DNA of 9,330 nt, taken from Schlegelella_A sp035493195. Lineage in GTDB: Bacteria > Pseudomonadota > Gammaproteobacteria > Burkholderiales > Burkholderiaceae_C. The notes beneath the pieces are model-generated. The model worked only from the letters and a program-made list of their open reading frames with translations. It was not told the origin of the DNA and made no database searches. Within the stretch, counting starts at the first letter, position 1, and each line of letters opens with the position of its first letter. The DNA is taken from the NCBI GenBank assembly GCA_035493195.1, contig DATJIM010000035.1, forward strand, positions 1 through 9,330. The letters run 5' to 3'. This document shows, piece after piece, positions 5,985 through 9,330 of this stretch. Both the position numbers and the translations under genes were made by a program.

Positions 5985-7787
5985 CCGCCACAACGTCACT
6001 TCGATCGACTTCGATTTGTCGTTCGAGCTCGGGTCCGGCATTGCGAAGCGGCCCGCCTCCTCGTGCGCGAACGTTCCGCCGAGCCGGTCGCTGACGATGG
6101 CCCGCCATGACCTGATCGCCGTCGGGCCGTCGTCGCTGGTGAGCAGCCACGCCGTGCGCAGCTCGGCGGCATCGACGTAGCCGAGAGCTTGTCGCGCCAT
6201 GCGCTCGCCATTGAACGCCGTCCCGCCCACGAACCAGATCGCGCCGACGGGAGCGCCATTGGCGACCGCCACGAGCCCGGGCGACTGACCGGTGAAGTCG
6301 ATCATCTTCTGACCCGAAGCGAATCCCGCAGAGCGGAGCAGGAGCAGGTAACCCTCGAGGCTGCGTGCCAGCGCCGGCGTCACGCCGAGGTCGATCGCGC
6401 CGGGGTTTGCAGGCAGCGACACCGTCTGCTCGGCGAGCGACGCCCCGAGCCGGTAGGTGTAGCGCCCGTCGACCCACTGGCGAACGACGATCTCCGCAGG
6501 CAACGCGGCCAGCAGCGCGAGCGCACCCGCGAACAGCCATGTCGGGACGGCGCGCTCGAGCCACAGCGTGCGGATCACCACGGCGGCGACGACGAGCGGA
6601 AAGATCGCGGCCATTCCCATGTGCTGCAACAGCGCATTGTTCGTGCCGAACGAATACGCAAACGGAACGACGAGCGTCGCTGCGGCGAGGACGAGCGCTC
6701 GCCCGCCCGCGTTGGCTGCGAGCCGTCGTCGCAGCAGCCAGACCGCGGCGGCGGCGAGCAGGACCGCGAGCCACGTCACGAGGACGATCCGGTAGAAGCG
6801 GTTGTCCTTGACGAAGATGAAGACCAGGGCGCCGGCGATGAAGACGGCGACCGCGAGCGCGTCGACGAGCGACCGTCGCCGAACGCGCGCGCCGACGACG
6901 AGTGCGAGCACCGCGAACGCGAGTGGCCAGAGCAGGATGCGCAATGCGTGAAGCGCATCGCCCGGCAGCACGCCCGCGACGAGCTCCGCTAGCTCGCCGG
7001 CTGGATGTCGCGGCATCATCGCGAGCGCCACCGCGAGGCCGCGCTCGAATCTCAGCGGAAGTGCGGGTTCCGCGATCCAGAGCGCGACGAGGTTCAGCGC
7101 AACGCCAGCCAGCGCCGCCGCCACCAGCCGCGACCAGCCGCGCGCGTCGAGACGCCTGGCGGCGAGCGCCGCAAAGACGGCGACAGCGAGCGCGAGCACG
7201 AGCAGCCCCGAGCTGAACTTGCTCGCGAGCCCGACCGACCCAGCGAGCCCGAGCGCGAACGCCGTCGCGAGGATGCCGCGCCGTTCGCCGCGATGGACGA
7301 TGCGGCCGAGGCGCAGCGCAAGCGCCAACACGGCGAGCGCAGACAACAGCGTCAGCAGGTTGTAGCTCGGCGTCGGCGGCACCGGCGAGGCGCCGTAGTA
7401 GCTCCAGACCGAAGCCGCCGCGGCGACCGCGGTCGCGAGCTCGCCTTCGCGCGAGGGGCGGTCGGCGAGCGCGCCGAACGCGCGCTGCGCTTCGCGGCCG
7501 AACCAGACGGCGGCGGCGAGGAGCAGCGCGAAGCCGAGCAGCCGCATCGCCCAGACGTCTTGGCCGACGAGCGCGTAGGGCAGCGAGAAGTAGGCGCCGA
7601 AGAGCGAGACCGAAGGCCACTCGGTCCAGTGCCTGTAGGTCAGTAGATAGAAGCTCTCGTCGGTGAGGTCGAAGCCGCGCTTGGCCGCGACGATGAACAT
7701 CAGCGCCTGCACCGCGATGATCACGATGATGGCTGCCGCGAGCGGGTCGCGCCTGCGGACGCTCGTCGTCTGCGGCGCGGCGTTCAT
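5973..7787 (-). CDS. Multi-pass GT-C-type (PMT_2/ArnT-like) membrane glycosyltransferase
   Basis: A 604-residue integral membrane protein with a basic N-terminus (R11-R13), a first helix at about 16-35 and roughly ten to twelve hydrophobic helices up to about 435. Right after helix 1 comes R-G-F-D-L-T-D-E-S-F-Y (37-47). The D43-E44 pair, with a following Tyr, is at the position of the 'DE..Y' motif in the first periplasmic loop of ArnT/PMT_2-type GT-C enzymes, which transfer sugars from polyprenyl phosphate. A P-x-P-S-Y-N motif near residue 140 precedes the next helix. About 170 C-terminal residues (436-604) form a soluble, probably periplasmic domain that I do not recognise. It likely works with the convergent polyprenyl-phosphate-sugar synthase gene, but acceptor and donor are unknown. 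It starts 16 bases after the stop of the TIM-barrel gene, without a clear Shine-Dalgarno. GT-C assignment rests on topology and the acidic motif. Confidence 0.75.
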   Translation of the reverse strand: MNAAPQTTSVRRRDPLAAAIIVIIAVQALMFIVAAKRGFDLTDESFYLLTYRHWTEWPSVSLFGAYFSLPYALVGQDVWAMRLLGFALLLAAAVWFGREAQRAFGALADRPSREGELATAVAAAASVWSYYGASPVPPTPSYNLLTLLSALAVLALALRLGRIVHRGERRGILATAFALGLAGSVGLASKFSSGLLVLALAVAVFAALAARRLDARGWSRLVAAALAGVALNLVALWIAEPALPLRFERGLAVALAMMPRHPAGELAELVAGVLPGDALHALRILLWPLAFAVLALVVGARVRRRSLVDALAVAVFIAGALVFIFVKDNRFYRIVLVTWLAVLLAAAAVWLLRRRLAANAGGRALVLAAATLVVPFAYSFGTNNALLQHMGMAAIFPLVVAAVVIRTLWLERAVPTWLFAGALALLAALPAEIVVRQWVDGRYTYRLGASLAEQTVSLPANPGAIDLGVTPALARSLEGYLLLLRSAGFASGQKMIDFTGQSPGLVAVANGAPVGAIWFVGGTAFNGERMARQALGYVDAAELRTAWLLTSDDGPTAIRSWRAIVSDRLGGTFAHEEAGRFAMPDPSSNDKSKSIEVTLWRPPR

Positions 7788-7803
7788 GGCAGCGGTCGCC
7801 GGC

Positions 7804-8700
7804 TCAACGCGCCGGGCTGAGCTCGTCGATCAACGCCTTCGTCTGCCGGATGTTGGTGCGGCCGGACGCGCCGAACACGATCGATTCGATCTTCGGTTGC
7901 GCGCAGACGTAGGCGATCGCCTCGCGCGACGCGATCGCGCCCGAGGCGAGGACCGACATCGCGATCGGGCGGAAGCGCCGCGTCGCGATCGCTTCTTCGT
8001 AGGCGGCGATGCCGCCGCACATCCGAAAGCCGATCTTGTTGATGTTGGCGCAGACGATCGGGTTGTCGATGCCGAGCGCGTCGAGCGCGTCGAGGAGGCG
8101 CGGCACGTTCATCGTGATGAAGCCGGCCTCGGCACCGTAGCGGTCGCGGACGTGGCCGTGGAAAACGCGGAAGCACTCGTCCATGCGCAGGCCGAGCAGG
8201 AGGTCGGTGATGACGTTCTGCATGAAGACGACGGGCGTCCTCAGGCCGTGAAACATCTTCATCTCGGCGTCGATCAGCATCTGCATGATCGCCTCGATGT
8301 CCTTGTTGGCGAGGGCGACGCCGCCCCTGAGCATTGCCGCGACCGCGCCGTCCTGCGGCAGGAACATCCTGAGCGCCTCGATCATGCCGTGCTCGGTCAC
8401 CGCGTTGGCGTACTTGTGCGCGTACGGCATGCACGGATAGAAGCGGTAGTCGGGGTAGCGCGCGGCATTGGCGCGGAAATGGTCGCAGATCTCGGCGACG
8501 CGGTCGTGCGATGTGCACATGAAGGTGCGGATGCCTTCCGCGTACGCCGCGTCGAGGACGTCGATGATCGACTGCAGGTCCTGGAAGCGCATCGCCTGCG
8601 CGCGCGCCTTCTCCTCCGACATGTGATTGACGCCGAAGAACTGGTTGTCGCCGAACAGGACGCGGTCCATCGGCTCGTCGAGGCTTGCGATCGCCGCCAT
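7804..8700 (-). CDS. Aldo/keto-reductase-like TIM-barrel protein, catalytic residues atypical
   Basis: A 298-residue soluble protein. The N-terminus V-L-F-G-D-N-Q-F-F-G (14-23) resembles the first strand of aldo/keto reductases. A helix with D-A-A-Y-A-E-G-I follows (50-57), then the second strand. The C-terminal I-V-F-G-A-S-G-R-T-N-I-R-Q-T-K segment, followed by L-I-D-E-L, is like the phosphate-binding end of that family (I-x-G-A-S-x-x-x-N-I). Where aldo/keto reductases have G-x-x-x-x-D-T-A-x-x-Y, this protein has G-I-R-T-F-M-C-T-S-H-D (56-66), so the catalytic Asp is replaced by C62 and no Tyr follows. It may use different chemistry (C62, H65, D66) or no NADPH. It lies five bases after the oxidoreductase stop, so it is probably in the same operon and acts on a sugar or sugar-derived metabolite (inference). 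Start: ATG 8700 chosen; ATG 8670, just before the conserved part, is an alternative. No clear Shine-Dalgarno for either. Confidence 0.72.
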   Translation of the reverse strand: MAAIASLDEPMDRVLFGDNQFFGVNHMSEEKARAQAMRFQDLQSIIDVLDAAYAEGIRTFMCTSHDRVAEICDHFRANAARYPDYRFYPCMPYAHKYANAVTEHGMIEALRMFLPQDGAVAAMLRGGVALANKDIEAIMQMLIDAEMKMFHGLRTPVVFMQNVITDLLLGLRMDECFRVFHGHVRDRYGAEAGFITMNVPRLLDALDALGIDNPIVCANINKIGFRMCGGIAAYEEAIATRRFRPIAMSVLASGAIASREAIAYVCAQPKIESIVFGASGRTNIRQTKALIDELSPAR

Positions 8701-8705
8701 CGCGC

Positions 8706-9330
8706 TCAACCGAAGACGCGCGACCAGAACGGCTTGCGCGCCGCGGCCGCCGCGGGCGCGGCGCCCTGCGCACGCGGCTCGATCAGCATCGCAACGACGC
8801 GGTCGGTCGCGAGCGCCGAGGCGAACGTGTTCTCTCCGTCGAGGCGATTTGCCGCCATGCTCTTCGCGAAGTAGTCGATCTGCGCCGAGTACTCCTCGCC
8901 GCGCAGGTAGAACCAGACCTCCTCGCTGAGGTCGGTCGTGTAGCGCACGGTCCACCCCGGAGCGACGCCGGGCAGCGCGTCGTGGCGCTCGCGCAAGTAA
9001 AGCTGGCACTCCTGGCGGTCGGCGACGATGCGGCCGTTCGTCCCCCAGACCGAGATCCTGGTCGACATCTTGCGAAAGCTCTCGTCGCTCCAGTTCACCG
9101 CGAGCTGGCCGCTCGCGCCGCCGGCGAACTCGAAGGTCGCGTAGACCTCGTCGTCGACGTCGCGCGAGAAGACGCTCGAGCGGACGACGCCGCTCGCGGC
9201 GGTCGGCACCGCGTAGACGAAGTTGACGAGGTCGATCGCGTGGCACGCGTAGTCGTAGAGCGCGCCGCCGCCTTCGCTCTTCGCCGAGCGCCAGGTCGCG
9301 CCCTTGCGGCGCAGCACGACCGGCCCGTAC
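8706..9330 (-). CDS. Gfo/Idh/MocA family oxidoreductase, C-terminal part (5' end outside window)
   Basis: The frame is open to the right edge, giving the last 207 residues. The NAD(P)-binding Rossmann domain lies outside the window. The visible part begins just before G-G-G-A-L-Y-D-Y-A-C-H-A-I-D-L (20-34 of the fragment), the family's D-x-x-x-H-x-x-D catalytic segment at the start of the C-terminal alpha/beta domain. The open-faced sheet typical of the family follows: D-D-E-V-Y-A-T-F-E-F, G-Q-L-A-V-N-W-S, I-S-V-W-G-T-N-G and similar strands. Near the end, Q-I-D-Y-F-A-K-S and an A-S-A-L-A-T-D-R-V segment match the closing helix. The last 23 residues are an Ala/Pro-rich tail ending in W-S-R-V-F-G. 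Members reduce or oxidise sugars and NDP-sugars; the substrate is unknown. It is followed by the TIM-barrel gene after five bases. An in-frame GTG at 9317 is internal, not a real start. Confidence 0.85.
   Translation of the reverse strand, partial: YGPVVLRRKGATWRSAKSEGGGALYDYACHAIDLVNFVYAVPTAASGVVRSSVFSRDVDDEVYATFEFAGGASGQLAVNWSDESFRKMSTRISVWGTNGRIVADRQECQLYLRERHDALPGVAPGWTVRYTTDLSEEVWFYLRGEEYSAQIDYFAKSMAANRLDGENTFASALATDRVVAMLIEPRAQGAAPAAAAARKPFWSRVFG

Noticed and set aside
4819..7620. Very long minus-strand open frame (933 codons) across the transaminase and the GT-C gene
   Set aside because: It is antisense to wecE and out of frame with the GT-C gene. The translation is Arg/Ala/His-rich low-complexity sequence without motifs, as expected for a shadow frame in GC-rich DNA.
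7663..8874. Plus-strand open frame of 403 codons opposite the TIM-barrel gene
   Set aside because: It is antisense to two recognisable minus-strand genes and rich in Arg/Asp/Val/His repeats typical of shadow frames.
8701..9246. In-frame upstream extension of the TIM-barrel gene, suggesting a longer or fused protein
   Set aside because: The extension is the wrong frame of the oxidoreductase gene and has no domain. The conserved part begins right after ATG 8700/8670.
1..9330. tRNA, rRNA, CRISPR, insertion sequence or attachment site
   Set aside because: No cloverleaf with conserved T-loop, no regularly spaced repeats, and no transposase or integrase motif was seen on either strand.

Overview
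This is a GC-rich, gene-dense window with short intergenic gaps, many overlapping start/stop codons and strong G/C preference at third codon positions. It suggests a high-GC Gram-negative bacterium. Acidobacteriota (Vicinamibacteria-like) or a betaproteobacterium are both plausible, but the sequence alone does not decide. No rRNA, tRNA, CRISPR, insertion sequence or phage gene is visible.

Left edge (1-946, + strand): the 3' end of a fibronectin type III repeat protein, followed by a small secreted protein with a cupredoxin-like core but an incomplete copper site. The second gene's Shine-Dalgarno overlaps the first gene's stop codon. A 183-bp intergenic stretch (947-1129) follows. It holds a perfect inverted repeat and only a weak promoter candidate.

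Centre (1130-5958, + strand): five tightly packed genes that look like one operon for surface-glycan building. They encode a UPF0104/LPG-synthase-TM membrane protein, a WbqC-family protein, a family 2 glycosyltransferase with two C-terminal membrane helices (polyprenyl-phosphate-sugar synthase type), an NAD(P)-dependent sugar epimerase/dehydratase-type SDR, and a WecE/RffA-type dTDP-4-amino-4,6-dideoxygalactose transaminase. The first three junctions overlap (ATGA, TGATG, ATGA). The last gene starts with GTG two bases after the preceding stop.

Right part (5973-9330, - strand, convergent): three genes read leftwards. They are the C-terminal part of a Gfo/Idh/MocA oxidoreductase running off the window, an aldo/keto-reductase-like TIM-barrel protein that appears to lack the usual catalytic Asp/Tyr, and a 604-residue multi-pass GT-C-type membrane glycosyltransferase with an extra soluble C-terminal domain. 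A perfect 7-bp GC hairpin sits exactly where the two operons converge.

Together the genes resemble, by function class, the Arn lipid A amino-sugar pathway. There is a PLP sugar aminotransferase, an SDR, an undecaprenyl-phosphate sugar synthase, a candidate membrane translocation protein and a GT-C transferase with a DE motif. Here the aminotransferase is WecE-type and a WbqC protein is added. This is an inference about a possible amino-sugar decoration system, not something the sequence proves. Early steps (nucleotidyltransferase, 4,6-dehydratase) are not in the window.
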